DNA from: Halichondria panicea
Lineage: Eukaryota > Porifera > Demospongiae > Suberitida > Halichondriidae
NCBI RefSeq assembly: GCF_963675165.1
Contig: NC_087386.1
Span: 3,226,169-3,290,168, forward strand
Direction of reading: 5' to 3'
DNA length: 64,000 nucleotides
Translations under genes and position numbers: made by a program
The notes under the pieces: generated by a model
Database searches by the model: none
What the model saw: the letters and a program-made list of their open reading frames with translations, nothing else
Told to the model about the DNA's origin: nothing
Shown here: piece after piece, positions 33,701 through 45,400 of the stretch
Layout of the letters: each line of letters opens with the position of its first letter
Position numbering within the stretch: position 1 is the first letter of the stretch

Positions 33701-33984
33701 AAATATTGTACTTCGTTACGTGTACAGCAAATTATGTAATTTATTCAACAATTGTCACACAAATGCTTTGTATATCTTTAACCTTTGTGATAGGCATTTG
33801 GGGCACCTTGGATAATTGCAGACGTTGGAGGTGTAAGAAAATGCTATTTTGGAAGCGACAGAATGGAATTATTAGCTGACAGCCTGGGTGAGATTTTCTG
33901 TGTACCCCCCTTCATATAATTATTGCAGCACTTACAGGAGAAAAATATGAAGGGCCACTCGTGGATTTAAAAGCATCTTTGTAA
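30773..33984 (+). CDS. GSTK1: Glutathione S-transferase kappa
   Basis: Seven exons are traceable with consistent phases: 30773-30832, 31947-32028, 32105-32205, 32258-32386, 33545-33697, 33794-33887, 33938-33984. The product is about 220 residues, the usual length of the family. The N-terminus KKVQMFYDVVSPYSWVGFE carries the SPYS motif whose serine stabilises the glutathione thiolate. RYSRKWN, LGGIMKGSSNRPPGMN and the late AFGAPWIIAD (cis-Pro region) and FGSDRMELLAD are diagnostic. Kappa-class enzymes are DsbA-fold, mitochondrial or peroxisomal GSTs. Intron 1 and intron 4 each contain a transposon-derived MITE. It converges on the coiled-coil gene 160 bp downstream. Confidence 0.92.
31032..31123. 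mobile_element. 92-bp MITE with 9-bp target duplication
   Basis: It begins TAGCCTCGATCCCAGGCCG, identical to the terminus of the large element at 1207, and ends GGAGGCTA at 31123. The 9 bp gtacaatta flanks both sides (31023-31031 and 31124-31132). It is too short to encode anything and is presumably mobilised in trans. It lies in intron 1 of GSTK1. Confidence 0.85.
31510..31571. repeat. Remnant terminus of the TAGCCTCG family
   Basis: It contains ataccaggcag and, in inverse, a diverged terminus cccgggaccaaggcta ending at 31571, closest to the right terminus at 9265. No matching duplication was seen. Confidence 0.5.
32875..33305. mobile_element. 431-bp MITE with 9-bp target duplication
   Basis: The left end TAGTTGGGCGTGGTCCCACC and right end GGGGCCACGCTCAACTA are imperfect inverted repeats continuing inward about 50 bp. 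The 9 bp ttataaccc lies on both sides (32866-32874 and 33306-33314). It has no coding capacity and lies in intron 4 of GSTK1. The TAG...CTA ends and duplication length match the elements at 1207, 7899 and 31032, although the internal terminal sequence differs. Confidence 0.88.
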
Positions 33985-34145
33985 GGGCAATTATTCAGCG
34001 ATAATAAACAATGTACAAGTGTTCTCATAGTCTACTTATACGTCATAAAATTATGAGCATTTTCATGGTACAGTTTTCATGATAGTAATATCTGTTTGCA
34101 GGTGTAATGCCTGATTGTATTATAGTGGCACGTACATTATATGAT

Positions 34146-37100
34146 CTAAAAGGATGTGTTCACATGAGTTTGTAGTTTGAGGTATTCAGCGTCGGTATTC
34201 TGCAGTCCGATAACTTCTCTCAGTATTTTTTCCTGATCAGTTAAGTTCAGTCAGTTGCATAGGCACGAACATGCGTCTGTGCTGTCGAAATCTTGACGGG
34301 GTAGTACAAGTACAGCAATAATTGGTATACTATTATTAATGGGATAGTACCAGCTGACAAAAAAGTGAAAACCAACCTCACAATAATCATAAATGTATAT
34401 ATTGCGTACCTCACTTGAAGATCGTTGTTTCAACCTCTCATTTTCTTGCATGAGCTGAGTAACTTTAATTTGAAGCTCCTCTGACTTCTCAGAGCTCATA
34501 GTACGTTGTACCTTTAGAACCGCCAAAGTAACCCAACAAAAATTAATTAATGACACTGACACTTACATTTGATGCATTACTAATAAACACTATAGGTATT
34601 GTGTGCTGCAACGTATTTGTGTTACACACAAAAATTCTAGAGTGGTGATGCTATATACAGCAACTGTTACATAATCATAGCACAAAAGTTGCTTCATATT
34701 AATTTTATATAGAGCTACCGGTATGTCAAAAATCCCATGTACAGGTAAATAATAATTATGGGCTAAAGTTTGATAAAAGTAATTAAAACTCACTTTTACA
34801 CCGATGTCCTCATCCTTTTCTTTCTTCAGTGCTGCCATACTATTTTTGAGAGATTCAACAATTTGCTTGAGGTCGTTCTCTTTTCTTCTACTTTCCTCAA
34901 GTTTAATCACCGTCTCTTCTAATTCCTGTGTTCTACCTCGCAATTCAGCATGCTTATGTGCAAAGTTACGCTCTAGTTGAAGCTGATGAGCTGCTGTATC
35001 AGCCTGGTGGTTACGTAACAAACCATCCATTTCTAGAACCTGGCATGAAACGACACAGAACATATCAATTTAGGTTTAAAATGAGTGCATAATTATAATA
35101 CCTGTTGAGATCGTTTGGTAAGCTCTTCTTGCATATGAGTCAGAGCAGCATTCACTTCCTTTTTCTGATATGCTGCCCTTGATTCAACACTCTTCAGTTC
35201 TTCTTTGCATACAGCACACTGTTCCTCCAAGAGTTTAAGTTCTTCTCCAAGTCTCATAGCCTCAGATTCTGCATCCTTCCTTCCCTGAGTCTCCTTCTGT
35301 AGCAATACCATCACTTGTTGTACTTTAGTCTGAAGCTGAGCATTAAAAGACTGCTCCTCTTCCAGCATTGTGTTGAGTGTCGCCTTCTCCTCTTGCAGCA
35401 TAACTATTTCATTTCGACTCTATAAGAAAATATACACATGTATTTTGGTCACCATGCATGCACAATATAACTTGATCATACATGTAAATGACTATGCATG
35501 TGAACTGAGTATAACAATTAAACTATAATTATGTAGTAATTGCTTCCATGACACGTACAGTCATGTATATCTGTTAAATTTACCGTTTCAAGTGAAGTTC
35601 TTAAGTTCTTTACAGTTGCCGAAAGAGAGTTACAAACCACATTAGTTTCGTTTAGCCTCTGCTTGACATTCGCTTGCTCTCGACGACTACTAACAATCTC
35701 TCGTTGAATACTCGTTGCATGATCCGTCTTTTGTCGGAGCTCATCCCGAGCTTGTGTTAGATTCAATGAGAGGGATTGTACCTGCAGGCAATGTCACAAG
35801 AAAAGACGTTCACAGTATAATAGTTATACATATATAGCACATTCATGCATATAAGCAAAGAGTACAGTGTGAGTATAATATACATAGCACATCCATACAA
35901 ATACAGAGTACAGTGTGAGGGTGGCAAGGATAAACAGTCCGAGAGTGACTCTTTCTTTGAGCATAATATTTTATATGCATTAAAAAATACAAGCCACTGG
36001 AGGGCTATTTAATACATGTACCAACACTTAGGTGATGAGTCCAACAAATTTCTTGTGAATGTAGGGGAAATGGAAATGTTGTGTGTTTCTCCTGTTGACA
36101 AATTATTTTTAGGTGCCTATATAGGGTTAATTGGAACCAAACCCATCTGGCAGGATGCATGTGGACTGTTAACTTATTATTATAGGAACTCCCCGCTATT
36201 AGTATAGGGCAACTTGCCTGTTTTTGAAAATGTTCAACTTTTAACTTGTGCTGCTGTGTGCTTTCCTCAACAACTGACACATGGTCTTCTACCTCTCGTC
36301 TGCACATCTCTAACGAATGTTCCAGATATGTCATGCGCTCACAGCCCCTTTTGATCTCTGATCTTAGCAGCTGCATCGACTTACAGTATGACTCACGCTC
36401 TTGTTCCAATTGAGTACGAAGTGAAACCAACCTCTCAGAAAAATTAGACTGATTGGCTGAGATGCATAATTATTATGTTATTATTATACATGTACTTAAT
36501 CACTAACTAACCTCTCAAAATCAATGTTGCATTACCAAGATCTTTCTCCAAATTAATTTTATCAGCTCTCAGTCTTTCCAATTGATCCTGCAGCTCTTTG
36601 CAATGTATATTATGTAAATCTTGTACTATCTTCAGTTTAGCAGCAGCATTATCCGCAATCTCTTTTTTAAGAATGGTAACAGATGACCGTTCTTGAGCCA
36701 AGCCAGCTCTTATTCCAGTTAGTTCTTCAACATGCAGCTTGGCCGACCGAGCTTTCTCTGCCAACTGCTTCTCCAACAGAAACACCTATACAAAGACAAC
36801 ACCTAAGTCATGTATACATGCACTCCCGATCATGCACTCCCGATACTACTATATATTGCAGCCACAAAAACATACTTCTTTTTCAAGGTGATGTATTTTT
36901 GTCCTTGAATGCTCTAACTCAGTTTTTTGGGTGAAGCAAGTGACAGTGGTCTTTGACGCTGATGATGACAAAGAGTATGGACTACAAACATCGTCCTCAG
37001 AAGGAACTCTGACTTCATGCTCCTGATATTGAGGTCCAATCTGTGGGGCTGCATATTCCTGATCTGGGCTAATTGCTACTTGAGAGTTTGAACCCAATAT

Positions 37101-38150
37101 ACCAGATTTAGTGTACCCGATGTACTGAGGTTTCAGAGAGCAAGAAGTTTCCAATAAAGAAGCATCCTCGTTGTGTGACAAAGTTGTCCATATGAGATCA
37201 TCAGATGGATGGCACACACCAGAAGCGTTGCGTTCTTTGTTGTGTTTAGTACGAGGTGTACTAGATGAATGGGGAAGTGGTTTGTTAGCAGCCTTATCCG
37301 AGAGCCTGGTCTCAGGATATCTGATCGTGTACAAATCCTGTGCAAGATTTGACGTGCTCTTGCTATGCCGACTCGAAGCAGAAGTTGGTATAATCACTGT
37401 TTCCAAATGGCTACCATCATGACTGTGTCTACTGCTATACTTCATAGAAGGGGTTTGCACATGCACACAAGAAAGGTTGTCGGAATACTTAGAAGTAGGT
37501 CTTGCTTCAATTTCCTTATACGTGGAGGGTGTATAAAAGGGTAGACTAGCACCACTGCTTGTTTCCACATCGGTAGTCCTGTCTGTTGTGTCAGGACGGC
37601 TATGAGGCTCAGCAGGAGGATGAGAAGAGAGGGCCGCAACATTAAGTTTCCTGAACAAATTTAATTATTCTCATCTATTACAATAATACTGTAGTTGATG
37701 TATTAATAATAATAATTATGCCACTTTTAGGCGCCATATCAAACTGAATGCAACGTTTTAAAATCTTAAAAAAAGCGTCAATGGTTGCTGTAAAAGGCGT
37801 GTTTGTGATGCCAAGACACTGTTTGACCCATAGATTCTAATTATTATTATGCACATGTATTTGATATAGCTGTATTGTAGATGCAGCTGTAAAATACAGA
37901 CACCAAAATTGAACTGCGTACTATGAGATTGCACTCACGACAGTACTAGACTATGTAATTATTGCGGTTCTAAAAATGTTTCTGGTGCTGTGTTATACAT
38001 CAACTACCAACTATGGATTACAACATGGACCCACCTACACTCTTCTTTAAGAGATTTGAGCTCGTCTTTCATGGCCTGGTGTCTGAACATCCAGTCATTT
38101 CTTTCTTTTGAGACTGCTTCTGATTTGAGCTTAACGAGTGAGTAGGACAT
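34146..38150 (-). CDS. Large coiled-coil protein of unknown identity
   Basis: Exons run from ATG 38150 (MSYSLVKLKSEAVSKERNDW) through a Ser/Thr-rich low-complexity exon (36849-37650) into a long heptad-rich region, with exons near 36507-36785, 36220-36430, 35580-35780, 35100-35420, 34800-35040 and 34410-34510. The final exon (IGLQNTDAEYLKLQTHVN) stops at 34146. Nearly every coiled-coil exon is charged, with Glu/Lys/Gln heptads such as LQEEKATLNTMLEEEQSFNA. No catalytic motif, transmembrane segment or zinc finger is visible. The layout resembles centrosomal or ciliary scaffold proteins, but I cannot assign an orthologue. The gene is head-to-head with the aprataxin-like gene and tail-to-tail with GSTK1. 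Confidence 0.75.
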
Positions 38151-38335
38151 TTCTTAACACCGTCGGTTTCAAAAGGAATATCCCGCCTGTCTCAGCTCCA
38201 GCTCCATCATATCCATGTAGTATAAATTATATAGCAAGAGTTCATAGTGTGTACAGTACTCTTTTTTATAATGTTCGATTATTAAAATCACGACCTTTTC
38301 CAAAATTCTAGCTCTAGGCTATAATTTTTATCCAA

Positions 38336-38397
38336 GTAGTTAATTGGGCGGAGTCCAACCAACTGCGTGGTTGGTTGGACTCCGCCAAATTAACTAC
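38336..38397. repeat. Near-perfect 62-bp palindrome
   Basis: The arms gtagttaattgggcggagtc...caaccaac and their inverse meet at a tgcg centre. One mismatch lies in the arms. Weaker symmetry (atttttat / ataaaaat) extends about 12 bp further on each side. It lies in the 520-bp spacer between the divergent coiled-coil and aprataxin-like genes, so it could form a cruciform or be a small folded element. Confidence 0.85.
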
Positions 38398-38670
38398 CAT
38401 AAAAATTTGACTCCCAAATTAATTATTTATGTCTGAGTGCCTTGTGTTCTGAGTTTTGAAGCCACTGGATCTATATATATATACATCACTGTCCTCTTCC
38501 TGTCACATCTCTATGGTCAGCAATAATTAACAGCAACTTGCAAGATAGCATTAATATTGTAGGTGGCTGTTTTATAAACCCTATGAATCGCTGCTATGAT
38601 CCTCTGCTTTTTCGGTATTCACTTCCTACAGTGATTAATTCTATTTCCACTTAATCTAGGTAGTGTGATT

Positions 38671-39276
38671 ATGAAGCGTGCTGGTGGGGCATGTGCGTAC
38701 ACTCCTGCCAAACGACCTAGTGCTGGTCACTGGAGCACGAAGCTAATTGAATGTATGGGGAACCCAGACATGGTGGTGCAATCTGATGATTTGACGGTGA
38801 CTATTAAAGACGGTTACCCTAAGGCAAAGCATCACTATCTGGTTCTACCAAAGGAAGACATACCTTCACTAAGACATATAAACAGAACTCATATCCCGCT
38901 AGTGAAGCAAATGATGGAGAATGGGAAAACATTAGCCAAGAAATTGACAGAGAAGGATGGGACACTCAAGTTTAGGCATGGATATCACGCAATACCAAGT
39001 ATGGCCAGGTTGCACATGCACGTTGTAAGCCAGGATTTGGTATCTCCATGTCTGAAAAACAAGAAACATTGGAACTCCTTCACAACTGAGTTTTTTGTTG
39101 AAGCGGAGCAAGTCATAGAATTGCTAGAATCAAAGGGAGAGGTGCAGTTTGACAAGAGTAGGTTTGAAGAATTTTTGAAGCTCCCACTGAGGTGTCACAA
39201 GTGTGAGGCAACACCTATTAATATGCCCAAACTGAAAGCTCATTTGGAACAACACTCTAGAAGCAAGACTATGTGA
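38671..39276 (+). CDS. APTX: Aprataxin-like HIT / zinc-finger DNA-adenylate hydrolase
   Basis: A single open frame of 202 residues. The HIT domain contains DGYPKAKHHYLVLPK and the catalytic triad region ARLHMHVVSQD (His-x-His-x-x-x pattern of the aprataxin branch, ending in the HVVSQD signature). The C-terminal zinc finger is CHKCEATPINMPKLKAHLEQH. Aprataxin removes 5'-AMP from abortive ligation intermediates in nuclear DNA repair. The vertebrate FHA domain that recruits it to XRCC1/XRCC4 is absent; the protein begins with about 25 residues before the HIT fold, as in yeast Hnt3-like forms. No intron interrupts the coding part, unlike its neighbours. An upstream noncoding exon is possible. Confidence 0.9.
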   Translation: MKRAGGACAYTPAKRPSAGHWSTKLIECMGNPDMVVQSDDLTVTIKDGYPKAKHHYLVLPKEDIPSLRHINRTHIPLVKQMMENGKTLAKKLTEKDGTLKFRHGYHAIPSMARLHMHVVSQDLVSPCLKNKKHWNSFTTEFFVEAEQVIELLESKGEVQFDKSRFEEFLKLPLRCHKCEATPINMPKLKAHLEQHSRSKTM

Positions 39277-39444
39277 TTTGGTGCTTTCCCACACAGAGAT
39301 CATAATTATTATGTATAACAACATGGTAATGGAGATATCTATATATAATTATATACATGTATACACCTGAAAACAAAGTACGAAAAAAAGCAAAAAATTA
39401 GGCCTAAATATTTTTATGAAAATTATTATGGAAATTGGCAATGC

Positions 39445-42400
39445 TCACACAGCAATGTCATGCCCCAGTGCTTCTATTTCATCAAGCACAAAGTCCATAT
39501 CTTTTTTGGTGGACATTGGATTGATGATCACCATTCGGAGACAATTAGGCACACCCCCTGGCAGTGGTTGGTAGGCCATCATCATGTTGCCCTTGGCTAC
39601 CATACGAGCTTTGATGATGGGAGCAACTTTATTCAGCCTTTCTGAGGAAACTATACGGAAATCAGTCGGTCCTGGTACTGCAAGGTCATCCAAGCAAGGG
39701 GGGACATACCAAAAGCACACATTGGTGAGGTCAGGCTCCTGTGGATGGAATTCAGTATAATTATTATGATAAAATAATGAAGAGAGACAAGATACAATTG
39801 GAATCCCTAACATGGTGGAATCCCGCAACTTTTACTTAAAAAAATATTCCTGAAAAGTGCATGTCTCACTATAAACGGCCATTTGCTTAATATTAACCTA
39901 TAGGTGGACGTTCCAAAAGATGATAGTTTAGCATGTTGTTATATAAGTATTGGTAGATCTTCAATTTTGTGACTATAATAATTATTGTGACATGAAAATA
40001 CTATAAGGTAAAACAGGTGACATATTTTTGCAGGTATTAATTTCTGCGAATGAGAGTAAAATCACAATACTCACGAATAATTGGAAAATGCAATGTTAAA
40101 ACCACTTGCAAGTTAATAACAAACGTTATAAATCCTTAAAACGTATTTCACAACAGCAGAATTTAATACCAAAATGCAAAATGCATGTGCTAATGTGAAG
40201 ATGAAAAAATTTATTATGCACACGTCTCAAATTCATTTGCTTCACAAAAGCGTTAGGACAATGCTCCTCAAAAAACTTCATTACTATAGAGCAATTTTGA
40301 TACATTCACACGAATTTTAGAGTTAGTTTCTAGCTGTGATAAAGTTACATGTACCGTAGTAACCGTTGAACCGCCCACCTGTTTTGATAACTTCATTTAG
40401 GCTAAACAAGGGGTGGGCGGATATTTGATTATGTGCTACTGAACCGTGCAAGCGCCCATCCAAGAGAGTTATGCTGGTACTTTCTGTGAAAACGACACAG
40501 CTCCATATTCTGTGATCACAGAAGACACTCTGCCACAAGAGAGAAAGGGGCCTGAGCTGGAAGTAGACCATGTGTTTTGGTGTTCAGAAGAAACAGTCGT
40601 ATCTCGAACGCTTGATGTCTGTTCTAGGATAGATCTAACAATGTTGTATACATGTAGGTCTATAGCTAGTACTAGTAAATTTTAAAGCCTTGTTTTGTGC
40701 ACGTTTATGAGCTAGCTAGCTATTTAATAGTAGTCTCTATAAATTAACCGCTCTTCCTTGAACACAGGAAGGGCGGCTGATTTATGAGCCTAATTTAATA
40801 GCTGCACAGTTGTATCATGTTGACCTTTGACCCAATTATACGCATGTGCAATAGTGGGCGCTTCTACGATTGCAATTAGGCCTCTACAGGACTTTCAGGC
40901 AAAAGTAGGGGATGGGCGGTTATTTGATATGGGTGGTTCGACGGCTAGCTACGGTATGACCGTTTGAAAATCTGTGCAACATAAGTAATTAAACTGCTGG
41001 CCATGCAATCTTAGTTAGTTCCTATATACTGGTACAACAAATTTTTATCTTACCTGAACAAGCAGTCGGAACCTTGGCCTCCTTGCTTGTATTTTGTCCT
41101 TGAAATAGTCCCTAAGATCCATGCACCAGTCTATTCTCTTTTCCAAACCCAACATCCCCTGTTAAAAGAGCAGCCCAAAAGATGTTATGATAAGTTTTTT
41201 GTCTACATGCAGTTAGAGTTGTTGTACGACATGCATCATTTCTGGGGTTTAATAGGTATCATGATGAGGATAAATGCATGTGTATAACGACGATGCCAAA
41301 CACCCTTACATGTGCGTGTACTTGGAATTATGAGGTGCATATGCAGAGTGCTAAGATAGGCAATAATTATAGCATCGACGAAGGAGAATAACAATGCATA
41401 CGTACCTCATGCTTCCACATGAGCCAAAGCTTGAACACGTCGGCAAGACGTCCACACTGAATGCTCTTGTCTCCAGTATCCAAAGAGCTGTCGTAACTTT
41501 TCTTATCCTTCTGAAACAGGTAGCCGGCTTCAGTAGAGTTACATTCCGCTAGCATGTGTTGGTGTTTTGTGACGAAACAAGAGCACTGAAGAGGAGCACC
41601 CATAGACTTGTGAGGATTCCACGTCATCGAATCTGCCCTGTAATTAAAAGAGGGTATACATGCATGCATTTAATAGGGACGTCATACATGCATGCATTGC
41701 TGTTTTAAACCTTAAGCTTCATAATGCAAGTATTTTTCAACCAGTAGGTTTCATACCTGTACATATGTAATAATTATATCCGTACAGCGCGACATTTTTA
41801 GGCACTTAAATTTCATGGAATGGCCTCTAAAAAGCATTAAATTTTTCGTTGAATAACTTTCGCGCTATTTGGTTAAATGACATTGATACATGTAGCTATA
41901 ATCAACGAAAACAGTGAAACATAAGCCCCTGGAAAATTTCACGGTATATAGAAGTTTAAAAGTATTTTCGCGAGAAGCAATTTTAACATAATCATTAAAA
42001 TTAAGTGGTACGTACTGTATTATTATTATTACATCGATCTATATCATTCTGCAAGTCTACACACAATTAAGTTACAAATAACGATGGCTCACCTCTCGAT
42101 TCCTGCTAGACTTTGCCTATGTTTTCGTGAGAATAGCAATGCCCCTCCCACTGCAGCATCAACATGTAGCCAAACCTTGTGCTTCTCACACACATCAGCA
42201 ACTTGATCCAGGGGGTCAATGGACCCAAGAACTGTAGTGCCAGCAGTTGCAACAACTGCTACAGGAACAATACCCTGCATGTACGTCGTATGTGCAGTCA
42301 AAGATATAAACAGAGGAAAAGACTTCAACAGCTATAGAGTATATTTAAACTATTATACTACGGGCACCGATGTATTCACTGACAGCTTCAGGCCGAAATT

Positions 42401-45400
42401 ATATTGCTTAAACTATTTGGAGGGTGCTTAATTTGTTATTAATTCAGATCTACAATACATTGCACTATGTGCGCTACAAGATGACTCACACTAGATACTG
42501 CTTTGGCCAATTCCGAGTCCAATTCACTTGCAATCATCCTTCCGCTACATAAACAGCAGTATATACATGTATACATGAACAAAAATTTAACTTACTTTAA
42601 GTCACACTTTATCTGCGTGACATTCCCTAAGCCTATTCCCATAACGATTGCTGACTTGAGCACGGAGTAATGCGACTGTATGAAAAGATATGGTATGGCA
42701 CGAATAATTTCAAGGCTTCATTTAAGTAGATTATAAGGGTACACACGTATCTATATTTTAAGCGCATGCTTAATTATACTCATGCAACTGCTGGTTGCAT
42801 TAGAATAATTATAAGCAATTATTACGTGACAGATATGTCATAGAATTGATTGAGCTAGCAAGCTAGCTATAGTGAATGAGTAGATACTTATAGCTGGTGA
42901 TAGATTGGCACACTGTTATACATGCATGTATTGTGATCATCCTGAGAGAATGTTACCTAGATGAGGTGCATGGACTTGAACACCTGTTGTTCCAAGTCCT
43001 GGTTTTATAACAATTATAATGAATGCTAATGTTTTAATAGCTAACTATTATGATATAATTATACAGTTAGTCGCAAGCTAGTAGTCATCACTCGTCATGG
43101 TGACACCCAGTTACTGGGTAGAGTTGGAGAAATGCTGTATTATAATGAAGCGCATAGAGATCTGCTATTGACTCCATTAGCGCACATCCTAACTTAATTA
43201 AGTTTCTACGTATTGATGTGTACATGAACTCATCCTGACCCCACTCTCACTTGTTTAGAGCAGAACAAGGCCATCTTTGGCAGACCATAATTTCCCGCAT
43301 TCCTTGACTCTGGAAACTGCTTGAACCTGGCAAGCAGAAGGCCATACAAATTTGAGATGGATCCTCCTGGTGAAAAGATTCCATCTCCTACATCCCAGCC
43401 CACCAGTTCTCGGATTTGAGTAAAAACCTGGCTCTCCATTAAAGTGTACACTGGAGCCATCTCATAAGTAAACACATTTGTATTGGACGTAGCACTGACA
43501 AAAGCTCCAAGAAGACCAATCTCATCCGCATCACCAAACAGGGTGTTGTAAAAATGCGGATGACCTGCATGGGAATAATTATAATAATAGATCATAACAA
43601 TCAAGAGACGTAATACTGAGAGTGGGCCTTGTATCGACTGCTTTATAAGCATGCGCTAACCATAGTCAGAGTGTATATGTAGTAAAACAATGACATCACC
43701 ACGGAAAGGAAGTGGTAGATTGAACAATCTAGCGGTATAGCAACTCCGTTGTATGCACAGTTTGATTGAAGATTTCTAGCCCTACCTGAGAGGATGCTGA
43801 TAGCTACCCTTGATCCATCATTTGAACAGAGTGAAAGCTGACACTAGCCTTGTGAAACGCTACATGTATCAGAAAGAAAAGTGCTGCAAAGTGAAATATG
43901 CTGCAAAAATAGACTTTCTATGTCTCTAGCTAGCTATAGCTATATACATGACTGCACATGTACATAACTTAATTTTATTCTTTTTTCGCAAATTATTTTC
44001 GACAAAAAGTTCAGAATTTTATGGGAAAAATATCCAATAATTTGCGCATAATGCGCAAACAGTCAGTAGCAGGCCTTCTTTCTTACATTAATATCCATGG
44101 CATCACCATAGTTCAATTCCCTCATAAATCAACCGCCCGACCGATTCAACCTAGCTTGCATTGATGCGTGGCGAATCCCAATGCAGTCGGGTACAATCCT
44201 TGCAATTATTACGCAATCAGCAGTCATGCCTTCGAGTTTTATTAGCTGTACATATATCTTGCATGAGTAATGAAAGCACCACGGGTGCTGATGCCTTAAT
44301 TGGTGAATGTGAGCCTAGCTGTTGCTAAAAAAAACACACACAGATATCGTAATGTTCTTACGGTAATTTTGCTGCATGCATCTGCATGTATTATGGAAAC
44401 TCAAATGATGATTGATGCTAAAAACTATACCAAAGTATAAATTAAGTGTCTAAAAGCTAAAATTAATTGGCTGCAGCATCATGTCAGTAGAGCCTTGCTG
44501 CTCTCTTCTCACTCTTTCAGCTACCAATAGCTAGTGTTCTAGTGCAGAGAGTCTACTAAGTACTGTAGAGTAGCAACACTCCATGGACAAGTTTTGTTAC
44601 GCGCTCTTCTGAATAGGCTGCAATAACATTCCAAGTAAGCAAAACTAGGCATAACTTGAGAACAAAGCATTATTTTACAAATCCATGATTAGCATGACTA
44701 GAAACTCTTACTTGCACTTCATTGATCCTTGAGCAGCTGTAGCAGTCTACACAGACACACACACTACCGTGCACCTCGCTTGCATATGTGCGCACTGAGG
44801 CATAAGTATTAGTTATTGCCCAGCACGATTGCATGCAGCCCTCTGGTATTATGTTGCTCCAGTGCAATATTTGGCATGTTGCACGAGGGCACCTGCATGC
44901 AATAACTAACTTGTTGCCCAATGACGTAATGACGTCAAGTTTTTCCATAAAAGACATGTGTTTTGAGTGAATTCAGTTTTGCTGAGTTCCATAGTAAATT
45001 CTTAGTTTTGCTTCCCACAACTAGTGCAAAGGGAAGTAGCCTATAAAAGGGACCAATTGCCGTGGGAGGGTGGGCCATAACTCAAAAAGCAGATTTCATC
45101 TACTGCATTTACACACAGTGCAACAACATACCATAATTACATTGCACTGCATTACATGGTAGTGATGCAACATGCCATATACAGAGCACTGGGTTGCTTT
45201 GATCTGGAAACAATAACCTATACGTAACACTAGCTGCCATACCACATAATATTATACGTATAGCGGGTATATTTCGAGAGTATAAACTTTTGTTTCGGGG
45301 AATGACCGTTAGTTAGAAAGGTTTTTGGGGATTTAATTTTCGCAGAATAGCACCCTTTTTGCAGCATGCATGCATGCATGCATTCGTGGGTATAAAATGT

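Noticed and set aside
38665-38671. Starting the aprataxin-like frame at the GTG at 38665
   Set aside because: Animal genes start at ATG, and the ATG at 38671 is in the same frame and leaves the HIT domain intact.
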